Source of the DNA: Mesorhizobium helmanticense
Lineage (GTDB): Bacteria; Pseudomonadota; Alphaproteobacteria; Rhizobiales; Rhizobiaceae
NCBI RefSeq assembly: GCF_003034915.1
Contig: NZ_PZJX01000053.1
Coordinates: forward strand, 62,001-126,000
Length of the DNA stretch: 64,000 bases
Direction: 5' to 3'
Part shown: piece by piece, positions 17,643 to 25,781 of the stretch
How the letters are laid out: each line of letters begins with the position of its first letter
Numbering within the stretch: the first letter of the stretch is position 1
Translations under genes and position numbers: made by a program
Notes under the pieces: generated by a model
Told to the model about the DNA's origin: nothing
The model's database searches: none
What the model saw: the letters and a program-made list of their open reading frames with translations, nothing else

Positions 17643-18547
17643 CCCGCCCGCAAGGAACCATCTCACCGATCCTGACGCCGTTCGAAAACGACGGCCGCAT
17701 CGCGCGCGATCTCTGGATATTGCATGCTAAATGGGTGCTGGGCCAGGGCGCGCATTTCCTGTCGCCGTTCGGCACCACCGGCGAGGCGCTGTCGCTGTCC
17801 TTGGGCGAGCGCATGCAGGCGCTGGAATGGCTGATCGAAGCCGGCATCCCGCCAGGCCAACTGATGCCCGGCACCGGCGTCACCGCCTTGCCAGAAACCG
17901 TCGAACTGTCGGCGCACGCCGTCGGGCTCGGCTGCGCCGGGGTGATGGTGCTGCCGTCGTTCTTCTACACCACTGCCGGTGACAGCGGCCAGGCCCGCTA
18001 CTACAGCGAGCTGATCGAGCGGGTGGCGAACCCGGCGATGAAGGTGATCCTCTACCACATCCCGCAGAATTCAGGAGTGCCGGTGAGCCCCGCCTTGACC
18101 GCACGGCTGAACGACGCGTTCCCCGACACCGTCGTCGCCTACAAGGACAGCGCCGGCGACTGGAACAACACCACCGCGGTGATTGCCGCGGCTCCGAAGG
18201 TTGCGGTGTTTCCGAGCTCTGAAGCGCAACTGACCAAAGGGTTGGCCAGCGGAGCGGCAGGCTGCATCTCGGCCACCGTCAACCTCAACGCCGCCGCCAT
18301 CCGGGCCCTCTACGACGCAACGATCGCAGGAAAGGACGTTGCCGAAGCGGATGCCGCGATCAAGGCGTTCCGCAAGATCATCCAGGATGCAGGTCTCATC
18401 CCGGCGATGAAAGCCGTGCTGGCGGTGCGCTCCGGCGACAGGCGCTGGCTGAACCTGCGCGCGCCACATGAGAATGCAACGCTGGAAGGCGGCGAGAAGC
18501 TGCTCGCCGCGCTCGGCCCTTCGGCCGATCACATTGGCCGGAGCTGA
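17639..18547 (+). CDS. Dihydrodipicolinate synthase family aldolase/lyase (DapA-like)
   Basis: A 302-residue TIM-barrel class I aldolase or lyase. The Schiff-base lysine is Lys169 in VAYKDSAGDW, the catalytic tyrosine is Tyr139 in ILYHIPQNSG, and FGTTGEALSLS (44-54) matches the substrate carboxylate loop. The family covers DapA, N-acetylneuraminate lyase, hydroxyproline-pathway deaminases and 2-keto-3-deoxy sugar aldolases. It lies between soxG (4-base overlap) and a hydroxyacid dehydrogenase, so cleavage or dehydration of a 2-oxo acid made after demethylation and transamination is plausible. True DapA is unlikely in this context. Confidence 0.87.
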   Translation: MTRPQGTISPILTPFENDGRIARDLWILHAKWVLGQGAHFLSPFGTTGEALSLSLGERMQALEWLIEAGIPPGQLMPGTGVTALPETVELSAHAVGLGCAGVMVLPSFFYTTAGDSGQARYYSELIERVANPAMKVILYHIPQNSGVPVSPALTARLNDAFPDTVVAYKDSAGDWNNTTAVIAAAPKVAVFPSSEAQLTKGLASGAAGCISATVNLNAAAIRALYDATIAGKDVAEADAAIKAFRKIIQDAGLIPAMKAVLAVRSGDRRWLNLRAPHENATLEGGEKLLAALGPSADHIGRS

Positions 18548-18557
18548 GAGCGACACC

Positions 18558-19526
18558 ATGTCGGCTGACCCGTCCGTCATACTGCACACCGACCGGCCGG
18601 CGGCGGCGCTGGCCGTGCTCAAGGAGACGCATCCGGACCTCACGGTGCATGCATGCGACAGCTACGCCGCTCTTCCCGCATTGATCGGGCGCGCGGCGGC
18701 GGAAGTGGTTTTTTCCGTGCGCTTCGACGGCACACCGCGCTATCCGCGCCAGGCCCTTGTCGACAGCCCAACGGTGAAGTGGGTCTCGGTCGGCGGCTCC
18801 GGCACCGATCATCTCGGGCGTTGGGACCCGGAACGGCTGACCGTCACCAATTCCGCGGGCGTCGCCGCGGGCATGCTGGCGGAGTTCGCACTCGGCGCCA
18901 TGCTGTCCTTCTCGCTCGACCTGCGCGGCTTTGCGCGCCGCCAGCAGGTGCGGCAATGGGGCGGCGGCCGCGTCGAGCCGATCGAAGGCAAGACTGTACT
19001 CATCATCGGCCTCGGCAAGACCGGCGAGGCCGTCGCCAAACGGGCGCGGGCGATGGGTATGGGCACGCTGGGTATCCGTGCGCACCCCAAGCCGACGCCA
19101 TGCCTGGACGAGGTTCAAGGGGTTGACGCGCTGCTGCCACTCATCGGTCGCGCCGATTTCATCATCTGTTGCGTGCCTTTGCTGCCGACCACGCGCGGCC
19201 TGCTTGGTGAGGCAGCCTTCGCAGCGATGAAGGCGTCCGCCGTCCTCATCGACATTTCGCGCGGCGGCGTCGTCGAGGAAGCAGCACTTCTGGCCGCGCT
19301 CAATGCCAGACGGATCAAGGGAGCGGTACTCGACGTCTTCACGACCGAGCCGCTGCCGGCCGACCATCCCCTGTGGAGCTACGACAATGTCGCCATCACC
19401 CCGCATTGCGCGGCGGTCTACGACGGCTGGGACATCACGTCGGTGCGCATGTTCGCCGACAATCTGAAGCGCTACCGCAGCGGCATGCCGCTGCAGAACG
19501 TCGTGAACCCAGAGCGCGGCTACTGA
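18558..19526 (+). CDS. D-2-hydroxyacid dehydrogenase (NAD(P)-binding)
   Basis: A 322-residue D-isomer-specific 2-hydroxyacid dehydrogenase. The Rossmann motif GLGKTG is at 151-156. The catalytic trio is visible as Arg235 (DISRGGVVEE), Glu264 (TTEPLPADHPLW) and His283 (ITPHCAA). The ATG is preceded by GAGAG ten bases after the DapA-like stop; a longer reading into the upstream gene adds no conserved residues. It probably reduces a glyoxylate-, hydroxypyruvate- or other 2-oxo acid-type product within this operon. The actual 2-oxo acid cannot be inferred from sequence. Confidence 0.88.
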   Translation: MSADPSVILHTDRPAAALAVLKETHPDLTVHACDSYAALPALIGRAAAEVVFSVRFDGTPRYPRQALVDSPTVKWVSVGGSGTDHLGRWDPERLTVTNSAGVAAGMLAEFALGAMLSFSLDLRGFARRQQVRQWGGGRVEPIEGKTVLIIGLGKTGEAVAKRARAMGMGTLGIRAHPKPTPCLDEVQGVDALLPLIGRADFIICCVPLLPTTRGLLGEAAFAAMKASAVLIDISRGGVVEEAALLAALNARRIKGAVLDVFTTEPLPADHPLWSYDNVAITPHCAAVYDGWDITSVRMFADNLKRYRSGMPLQNVVNPERGY

Positions 19527-19545
19527 GCCGAGAGGGAAGACTTTG

Positions 19546-21087
19546 ATGACGCAGGACAGGCGCGGCGGCGGCCGCAGATCGAAGCTGGAACGCAGCGGCG
19601 GCGGTATCACGCAACTGCCTTGGCAACATGTGGAGAACCCCTACCCGCCGATGCAGTTGCTCGACGAAGAGCGGATGGAGCGGCTGCATGACACGTCGAT
19701 GCGCATCCTGTCGGAACTCGGCATCCGTGTCATGAGCGAGCGGGTGATGGACCTGTTCGCTTCCGCTGGCGCCATCGTCGATCGCGACGAAAAGACCATC
19801 AGGATCGACGAAAGCCTGGTGCGCGAGGCGCTGCGGGCAGTGCCGTCCTCCTTCACGCTGACCAGCCGCAATCCGGAAAAGCAGGTGCATCTGGGCGGCA
19901 ATTCGCTGGTCTTCGGCCTGGTCGCCGGGCCGCCCAATGTGCATGACCGCATCAACGGCCGCCGCCAGGGCAACCTGCCCGACTACCAGAATTTCATCCG
20001 GCTGGCGCACCACTTCAATGCCATCCACATCATCGGCAACCAGGTGGTGGCGCCGATGGAGCTGCCGGCCAATTCCCGCCATCTCGACACCTACTACGCA
20101 AACCTGACGCTGAGCGATCTCTCCTTCCACTGCACGGCGATCGGCCGCGCCCGGGCCATGGACGGGATCAACATGATGGCGATCGCGCGCGGCATCTCCG
20201 TCGAGGCGATGCGCACCTCGCCTGGCGTGACGACGATCATCTCGATCAACTCGCCGCGGCTGTTCGACGACGCCATGGCCGAGGGCTTGATCGCGATGGC
20301 CGAACATGGCCAGCCGGTGACCGTCACACCCTTTACGCTGATGGGTGCGATGACGCCGGTGACGCTTGCGGCAGCGCTTTGCCAGCAGAATGCCGAAGCG
20401 TTGTTCGGCGTGGTGCTGACCCAGCTCGTCAATCCCGGCACGCCAGTGATGTATGGCGCCTTCACCTCGAACGTCGACATGAAGTCGGGCGCGCCGGCCT
20501 TCGGCACGCCGGAGAATGCCAAGGCCAACATCATCGCCGGCCAATTGGCGCGGCGCTACAATCTGCCCTACCGCACCTCAAATGCGAATGCCTCGAACGT
20601 GGTCGATCTGCAGGCCGCCTACGAGACGGAAATGGCGACGTGGGGCGCGGTGCTGGGTGGCGCCAATCTGATCTACCATGCGGCAGGCTGGCTGGAGGGC
20701 GGGCTGACGGCGTCCTATGAAAAGCTCGTGCTCGATGTCGAGATCCTGCAGAATATGATGGAGTTCCTGCGCCCACTGCCGTTCCAGGAGGACGATCTGG
20801 GCTTCGAGGCGATCAAGTCCGTCCCGGCCGGCGGCCATTTCTTCGGCGCCGAGCACACCATGTCGCGCTACACGACCGCCTTCTACCAGCCGATGCTCTC
20901 CAATTGGCAAAACCACGGCGCCTGGGAGGAAGCCGGCGGCAAGGATGCGCTCGAACGTGCGACAGAACTCTGGCAACAGGCGCTGCATGATTACCAGGAG
21001 CCGGCCTTGGACCCGGCGATCCGCGAGGAGCTCGACGCCTATGTCGCGCGCCGGCGCGAGGAGATCGCCGCCAATCCGGAAGGCTAG
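19546..21087 (+). CDS. Trimethylamine methyltransferase family protein (MttB-like, non-pyrrolysine)
   Basis: A 513-residue member of the MttB superfamily, TIM-barrel methyltransferases that move a methyl group from a quaternary or tertiary amine to a corrinoid protein. Recognisable text includes LHDTSMRILSELGIRV, SPGVTTIISINSPR, GQPVTVTPFTLMGAMTPVT and GGHFFGAEHT. The reading frame has no internal amber codon, so it is the pyrrolysine-free type, whose known members act on glycine betaine, proline betaine or carnitine. AGAGGGAAG precedes ATG 19546. No corrinoid-binding partner or reactivase gene is in the window. Substrate: probably a betaine-like compound, by inference from the demethylating neighbours. 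Confidence 0.85.
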   Translation: MTQDRRGGGRRSKLERSGGGITQLPWQHVENPYPPMQLLDEERMERLHDTSMRILSELGIRVMSERVMDLFASAGAIVDRDEKTIRIDESLVREALRAVPSSFTLTSRNPEKQVHLGGNSLVFGLVAGPPNVHDRINGRRQGNLPDYQNFIRLAHHFNAIHIIGNQVVAPMELPANSRHLDTYYANLTLSDLSFHCTAIGRARAMDGINMMAIARGISVEAMRTSPGVTTIISINSPRLFDDAMAEGLIAMAEHGQPVTVTPFTLMGAMTPVTLAAALCQQNAEALFGVVLTQLVNPGTPVMYGAFTSNVDMKSGAPAFGTPENAKANIIAGQLARRYNLPYRTSNANASNVVDLQAAYETEMATWGAVLGGANLIYHAAGWLEGGLTASYEKLVLDVEILQNMMEFLRPLPFQEDDLGFEAIKSVPAGGHFFGAEHTMSRYTTAFYQPMLSNWQNHGAWEEAGGKDALERATELWQQALHDYQEPALDPAIREELDAYVARRREEIAANPEG

Positions 21088-21157
21088 AGCATAATCCCGA
21101 AAAGTGGGAACCGGTTTTCTCGGACAAACGGTTTCCGTTTGTCCCGAGATCATGCTC
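21087..21157. repeat. Rhizobial intergenic palindromic element
   Basis: A 71-bp imperfect palindrome with outer arms gagcataatcccga and gagatcatgctc and an inner arm around cggacaaacggtttccgtttgtccg. The agagcat-atcccgaaaagtgggaaccggtttt text is typical of a dispersed palindrome in Mesorhizobium and Rhizobium genomes. Its first base overlaps the MttB-like stop codon, so it forms a strong hairpin in the mRNA between that gene and the D-aminoacylase. Confidence 0.85.
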
Positions 21158-21184
21158 CAACAAAAAGAGTTGAAAATCTGCCCG

Positions 21185-22675
21185 ATGCACTATGACCTCG
21201 TCATCCGCCACGCGACGCTGATCGCCGGCGACGGCTCGAAACGCTTCGAGGCCAACATCGCCGTCACCGGCGACAGGATCGCCGCCATCGGTCGGCTGGA
21301 CGACGCAACTGGCAGCGAGGAAATCGATGCCAGGGGCAAGGTCTTGGCGCCGGGCTTCATCGACGTCCACACCCATGACGATGGCGCGCTCTTGGCGCCA
21401 CGCGGCATGGACCCGAAGATCAGCCAGGGCGTAACGACGGTGATCGCCGGCAATTGCGGCGTCAGCCTGGCGCCGCTGCTGCTCGACAGAACACCGCCGC
21501 CGCCCTTCACGCTGGTCGGCGGTCGGGAGAGTTTCCGTTTCGACCGTTTTGCCGACTATGTGGCAGAGCTCAAGCGGCGCGGCATCGCCACGAACGCGGC
21601 TCTATTGGTCGGCCACACCACACTGCGCCAACGCTGCATGCCGGTGACCGACCGTCCGGCCAACGAGGCGGAGACGGCGGCGATGCAGGAAGCCGTGGAG
21701 CAGGCGATGGCCGAGGGCGCCTTCGGCCTCAGCACCGGGCTCGACTATCCGCCGGCGGTCAACTCTTCGACCGAAGAGGTCAAGGCGCTCGCCGCGACGG
21801 CCGCCGGCCTCGGCGGCCCCTATGTCACCCATACCCGCAACTATTTCGAGACGATGGACGAGGCGATCGAGGAAGCCATCGACATTGCCGATCATGCCGG
21901 CGGCAAGCTGTTCATCTCGCACCATCAGTGCACCGGCCGCGCCAATTTCGGCAAGAGCCGTCCGTCACTGGAAAGGATCGACCAGGCGCGCCAGACGATG
22001 GACATCGGCATGGATGTCTATCCCTATGCAGCGAGTTCCACGGTGCTGCGGCTGGAGCGCTGCGACACGGGCCTGAAGATCCTCGTCACCTGGTCCGATC
22101 CGCATCCTGAAATGGCGAGGCGCGAGATCGCCGACATCGCGCGCGAATGGAATTGCAGCGAGCGCGAGGCAGGCCAGCGACTGCTGCCGGCCGGCGCTGT
22201 CTATTTCCAGCTCGACGAGACGGACGTGCGCAACATCATCGCCCATCCACGCACCATGATCGGCTCGGATGGCCTGCCACACGACATCCATCCGCATCCG
22301 CGGCTCTGGGGCACGTTTCCGCGTGTGCTCGGGCACTATGCCAGGGATGTCGGCCTGTTCAGCCTGGAGGAGGCCGTGTTCCGCATGACCGGCCTGCCCG
22401 CGCGGGAATTCGGCATCCAGCAACGTGGGCTGCTGGCGGAAAGCAATTTCGCCGACCTCGTCATCTTCGATCCCGAGACGATCATCGACACCGCCACCTT
22501 CGAGGAGCCGCGCCGGCCCGCCGCCGGCATCGAGCATGTCTTCGTCAATGGCGTATCCGTCTGGCGCGGCGGCAGGGCGACCGGCGCGCTGCCGGGTGCG
22601 GTTCTCAAGCCCTCGGCTTCAAAAACGGTTGTCAGAGGCGCATGCGGCTGCGGCATCGATCACAGAGCCTCGTAA
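21185..22675 (+). CDS. N-acyl-D-amino-acid deacylase (D-aminoacylase family)
   Basis: A 496-residue amidohydrolase of the D-aminoacylase type, which removes N-acyl groups from D-amino acids. Metal-binding VHTHDDG (His62, His64) and VIAGNCGVSLAPL with Cys91, the cysteine metal ligand of this subfamily, are visible, followed by GLSTGLDYPP, HHQCTGRANFGKS and the aspartate region MIGSDGLPHD. The ATG at 21185 is preferred over upstream in-frame starts because those lie inside the palindromic repeat. It is the last gene of the rightward operon and overlaps the convergent cysteine hydrolase by 16 bp. Together with the D-carbamoylase it points to processing of D-configured or N-substituted amino acids. 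Confidence 0.87.
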   Translation: MHYDLVIRHATLIAGDGSKRFEANIAVTGDRIAAIGRLDDATGSEEIDARGKVLAPGFIDVHTHDDGALLAPRGMDPKISQGVTTVIAGNCGVSLAPLLLDRTPPPPFTLVGGRESFRFDRFADYVAELKRRGIATNAALLVGHTTLRQRCMPVTDRPANEAETAAMQEAVEQAMAEGAFGLSTGLDYPPAVNSSTEEVKALAATAAGLGGPYVTHTRNYFETMDEAIEEAIDIADHAGGKLFISHHQCTGRANFGKSRPSLERIDQARQTMDIGMDVYPYAASSTVLRLERCDTGLKILVTWSDPHPEMARREIADIAREWNCSEREAGQRLLPAGAVYFQLDETDVRNIIAHPRTMIGSDGLPHDIHPHPRLWGTFPRVLGHYARDVGLFSLEEAVFRMTGLPAREFGIQQRGLLAESNFADLVIFDPETIIDTATFEEPRRPAAGIEHVFVNGVSVWRGGRATGALPGAVLKPSASKTVVRGACGCGIDHRAS

Positions 22676-23325
22676 ATCCGGTCGACCGTCTCAAGCGTGT
22701 AGGCGAATTCCACCGGCCGCGTGCAGCACCAGCCGTCGAAGGGCTGGCCGTCGAGCGCCTTCAGCGCCTCGGGCACGCGCAGGATACCGCCGCCATAGAG
22801 CCGGTTCGCCATGTCGAGCATGCCGGTGCGGTGCATGGCCTCGGTCATGCTGCCGCAGGCATCCTTGACCAGCCAGACCCTGAAACCTTGATAGACCGCG
22901 TCGAACACGCTCTCGGTCACGCAGCTATCGGTGAGCACGCCGGTCACGATCAGGTTCTCGACCTTGAGGTCGGCAAGCCGTTTTGAAAGATCGGTGCGGC
23001 GAAAGGCGCTCGGCCAGTGCTTGTGGATGACGATATCGCCTGGCACTGTCGCCACTTCGGCGCAAATGTCGGCGCCATCGCTGCCAGCCACGGCGGAGCG
23101 GAATTCCTCGGTCAGGATCTCTTCTTGTCTGGCATAGCCGTCGCGTTCCTCCGGCTTCACCCAAGCCTGGGCATGGATGACGGGCACACCTGCGGCACGG
23201 GCTACTGCGATTAAGCGGGCGGCATTGGCGAGCACGGCGTCATAGCCGACGACTGGCCAGGCCGCACCGGGGCGGTATTCGTTCTGCAGGTCGATGACGA
23301 GCAAGGCAGTCGCGGCAAGGTTCAT
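22660..23325 (-). CDS. Cysteine hydrolase, isochorismatase family (N-carbamoylsarcosine-amidase-like)
   Basis: A 221-residue alpha/beta hydrolase of the isochorismatase family with an intact Asp-Lys-Cys triad: Asp12 (LLVIDLQNEY), Lys102 (IHKHWPSAF) and Cys135 (TGVLTDSCVTESV). The family includes N-carbamoylsarcosine amidase, nicotinamidase, biuret and ureidoacrylate hydrolases. It is the distal gene of the leftward hydantoin-type operon, overlapping the M20 hydrolase gene by four bases. With hydantoinase, D-carbamoylase and sarcosine oxidase genes around it, hydrolysis of an N-carbamoyl or small amide intermediate is the best inference. The start codon is the first ATG, in the correct register for the family. 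Confidence 0.87.
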   Translation of the reverse strand: MNLAATALLVIDLQNEYRPGAAWPVVGYDAVLANAARLIAVARAAGVPVIHAQAWVKPEERDGYARQEEILTEEFRSAVAGSDGADICAEVATVPGDIVIHKHWPSAFRRTDLSKRLADLKVENLIVTGVLTDSCVTESVFDAVYQGFRVWLVKDACGSMTEAMHRTGMLDMANRLYGGGILRVPEALKALDGQPFDGWCCTRPVEFAYTLETVDRIYEAL

Positions 23326-24605
23326 GGCTGTCCCGGGGGATTGTCGAAGTCGGTGACGAAACGAAGAAGCAGACGGATCGCCTGATCGAGATCGGCTATC
23401 TCCATCGCTTCATGCGGGTTGTGGCTGCCATTCTCGTTGCGCACGAAGATCATGGCGGTCGCAATGTCGGCGCCGGCAAAGGTGGCCGCGTCATGCCCCG
23501 CTCCGCTCGGCACATGCGGCACTGGCATTTGCAGCTCTTTGGCAGCGCGGTCCAGTCTCGCGATCAGCGCCGGCGACATGGTTGCCGGCTCCCAGGTGAA
23601 GCGTGGCCCGGCCTCGAAGCGCACACCACGCCTGGCGCCAATTTCGGTGAAGAGCGGGTGCAGCCTTGCCTCGATGCGTTCCAGCACAGCGGCCCCGGCG
23701 CTGCGCACGTCGAGCGTGAAGCGAAGTTCGCCTAGGACGCGGCTGCCGCCGTGCTGGCTCGGATCGGATTCCACCCGACCGAAGGTGATGGTGGCTTCAT
23801 GCCCTTCACCCTCGAGCGCGTCCCATTCCGCTTCAAGGCCGGCGACCAGATCGGCAAAGCCGAGCACGCTGTCATGCCGGGCAAAGCGCGGCTCGGCGCC
23901 GGAATGCGCGTAAGCGCCAAAGCACTTCGCATCGACATAGCGGAACCCGCCGGCAATGCCGGTGACGATGCCGACCGGCACGTTGGCGGCAACCAGGCGC
24001 GGGCCTTGCTCGATATGCACTTCGACAAAAGCCGCGATGCGGCCGGCATCGATACCCGGAACGCCGCGCCGCACGGCTTCGGGATCAAAGCCTTCTTCCA
24101 GCATGTGATCGGCAAGCGTGCGTCCGCTGTCCGACCGCTTCGCTTCCAGCGCCGCCGGCTCCAGCAGGCCGAGTGCGGCCTGGCTGCCGGGATAGGACAA
24201 CGGAAACCAGACAGCCTCTTCCGCGCGCGTCGCCAGCACGATCAGGTCGCGCGGCAATTGGATGCCTTGCCCGACCAGCTCGGCCATCACGACCAGCCCC
24301 GCCACCACACCCGCGGCGCCGTCGAAATTGCCGCCATGCGGCACGCTGTCGAGATGCGAGCCGATGACGATCGCCGGCAGATCGGGGTCGCAGCCTTTCA
24401 GCGTCAGATAGAGATTGCCGGCGGCATCGGTGCGCGCCGTGGCGCCGAGCTTCTCCGCTTCCTCTCGCACGAGACCATGCGCAAAACGCTCGCCAGGCCC
24501 GTAGGCGATGCGCGTGATCCCCGGCGCGTCGGTGGTGGCTTGCGCAAGCCTCTCTAGCAGATCCCCGGCTAGCCTGCCGCCGGCCGTCAGTGCGGCATTG
24601 CTCAT
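23322..24605 (-). CDS. M20-family amidohydrolase (N-carbamoyl-L-amino-acid hydrolase/allantoate amidohydrolase type)
   Basis: A 427-residue zinc or manganese hydrolase of the hydantoinase/carbamoylase subgroup of M20. Metal ligands are visible as His84 (IGSHLDSVPHGG), Asp95 (NFDGAAGV), Glu129-Glu130 and His197 (VEVHIEQGP). The segment around the glutamates reads ATRAEEAVWFPLSYPGS where relatives usually have EEGGRF-type text, so the pocket may differ. Known members split N-carbamoyl-L-amino acids, allantoate, ureidoglycolate or beta-ureidopropionate. It overlaps the oxidase gene upstream and the cysteine hydrolase downstream by four bases each. The operon therefore has both L-type (this one) and D-type carbamoylases. 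Confidence 0.88.
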   Translation of the reverse strand: MSNAALTAGGRLAGDLLERLAQATTDAPGITRIAYGPGERFAHGLVREEAEKLGATARTDAAGNLYLTLKGCDPDLPAIVIGSHLDSVPHGGNFDGAAGVVAGLVVMAELVGQGIQLPRDLIVLATRAEEAVWFPLSYPGSQAALGLLEPAALEAKRSDSGRTLADHMLEEGFDPEAVRRGVPGIDAGRIAAFVEVHIEQGPRLVAANVPVGIVTGIAGGFRYVDAKCFGAYAHSGAEPRFARHDSVLGFADLVAGLEAEWDALEGEGHEATITFGRVESDPSQHGGSRVLGELRFTLDVRSAGAAVLERIEARLHPLFTEIGARRGVRFEAGPRFTWEPATMSPALIARLDRAAKELQMPVPHVPSGAGHDAATFAGADIATAMIFVRNENGSHNPHEAMEIADLDQAIRLLLRFVTDFDNPPGQP

Positions 24606-25768
24606 GAAGCAACCTGCCTGGCTTGAGACTCGACGCCGCGCAGCCGGTGCGGCGTGAGATCGTCCGTCGACACGCCCTGCCTTGCGACATCGTCTGGAAA
24701 GCCCTTGCCCGCGATCAGGCTGGCACAGACGCGCGACAGCGCCGGCGAGGTCTTGATGCCATAGCCGCCCTGCCCGACCAGCCAGATGAAATCCGGGACC
24801 TCGTCATCGGGTCCGACCACCGGCGACCCATCGGCGACGAAGGTCCGCAAGCCCGCCCATGAGCGCGAAACACGATGCACCTCGATCGTGGTGGCCCTTT
24901 CGAGGCGCTCGGCACCGATCGCGACATCGATCTCTTCCGCATAGGCATCCATCGGCACAGAGTGCGTCGCATCCGCCGGCGAGACGAACAGCTGCCCTGC
25001 ATCGGGTTTGAAGTAGAACTCGGCACCGACATCGTTGACCAGCGGCCAGTCGGTGATGTCGACACCGGCGGGTGCCGGGATGTTGAAGGCAGTGCGGCGC
25101 TTCGGCTGCAGGCCGATCGGGCGCACGCCGGCCATGATGGCGATCTCGTCGCCCCATGCGCCGGCGGCGTTGACGAGCGTTGGCGCAAGGAACGTTCCCG
25201 CTGGGGTTTCGATCCGCCATCGGCTGCCTTGCCGTCCAATCGCCCTGACGCCGGCATTGGTGACGATGCGCGCGCCGCGCGCGCGGGCGCCGCGCAGATA
25301 GCCTTGATGCAGGCCGTTGACGTCGATATCCATCGAATGCGGTTCGATGTAGGCGCCGGCGAGATAGTCCGCGCGCAGCACCGGCACGCGCGCAATCGCC
25401 TCGGCTTGGGTCATGGCGACGATCGAGGGGACCAAAGCCTGCGCGGTCTCCAGATCTTTCCGCAGCAGATCGAGCTGATCGGCGCGCGCCACGGTGATCA
25501 TGCCGCGTTTGCTAAGGAGCGGATAATCCGAGAAGCCAGCCGGCGGTTCGGCCAGGAAAGATCGGCTCGCCAGCACGATACGACGGATGATGCCGTTGCC
25601 GTAATTTTCGGTGAAGCTCGCCGCCGAGCGACCGGTGGTGTGGTAGCCGCAATGGCTTTCCCGCTCGAGCACGACCACCTTGGCAGAGCGGGAAATCTCG
25701 AAGGCGGCGCCGGCGCCGGCGACACCGCCGCCAATGATGATGACGTCGGTTTCCTCGGCGGCACTCAT
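24602..25768 (-). CDS. FAD-dependent D-amino acid/glycine oxidase-type oxidoreductase (DAO fold)
   Basis: A 388-residue flavoprotein. The FAD fold opens with DVIIIGGGVAGAGAAFEIS at residue 8, followed by GRSAASFTENYG, and the C terminus carries DFIWLVGQGGYGIKTSPA, the usual second FAD contact. AAGGACGG before the ATG at 25766-25768 fixes the start; a longer in-frame reading into the upstream gene is not conserved. In this operon it would oxidise the free amino or N-methyl amino acid released by the carbamoylases. No signal peptide is present. Substrates of this broad family cannot be told apart by eye. Confidence 0.87.
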   Translation of the reverse strand: MSAAEETDVIIIGGGVAGAGAAFEISRSAKVVVLERESHCGYHTTGRSAASFTENYGNGIIRRIVLASRSFLAEPPAGFSDYPLLSKRGMITVARADQLDLLRKDLETAQALVPSIVAMTQAEAIARVPVLRADYLAGAYIEPHSMDIDVNGLHQGYLRGARARGARIVTNAGVRAIGRQGSRWRIETPAGTFLAPTLVNAAGAWGDEIAIMAGVRPIGLQPKRRTAFNIPAPAGVDITDWPLVNDVGAEFYFKPDAGQLFVSPADATHSVPMDAYAEEIDVAIGAERLERATTIEVHRVSRSWAGLRTFVADGSPVVGPDDEVPDFIWLVGQGGYGIKTSPALSRVCASLIAGKGFPDDVARQGVSTDDLTPHRLRGVESQARQVAS

Positions 25769-25781
25769 TTCGGCCCGTCCT

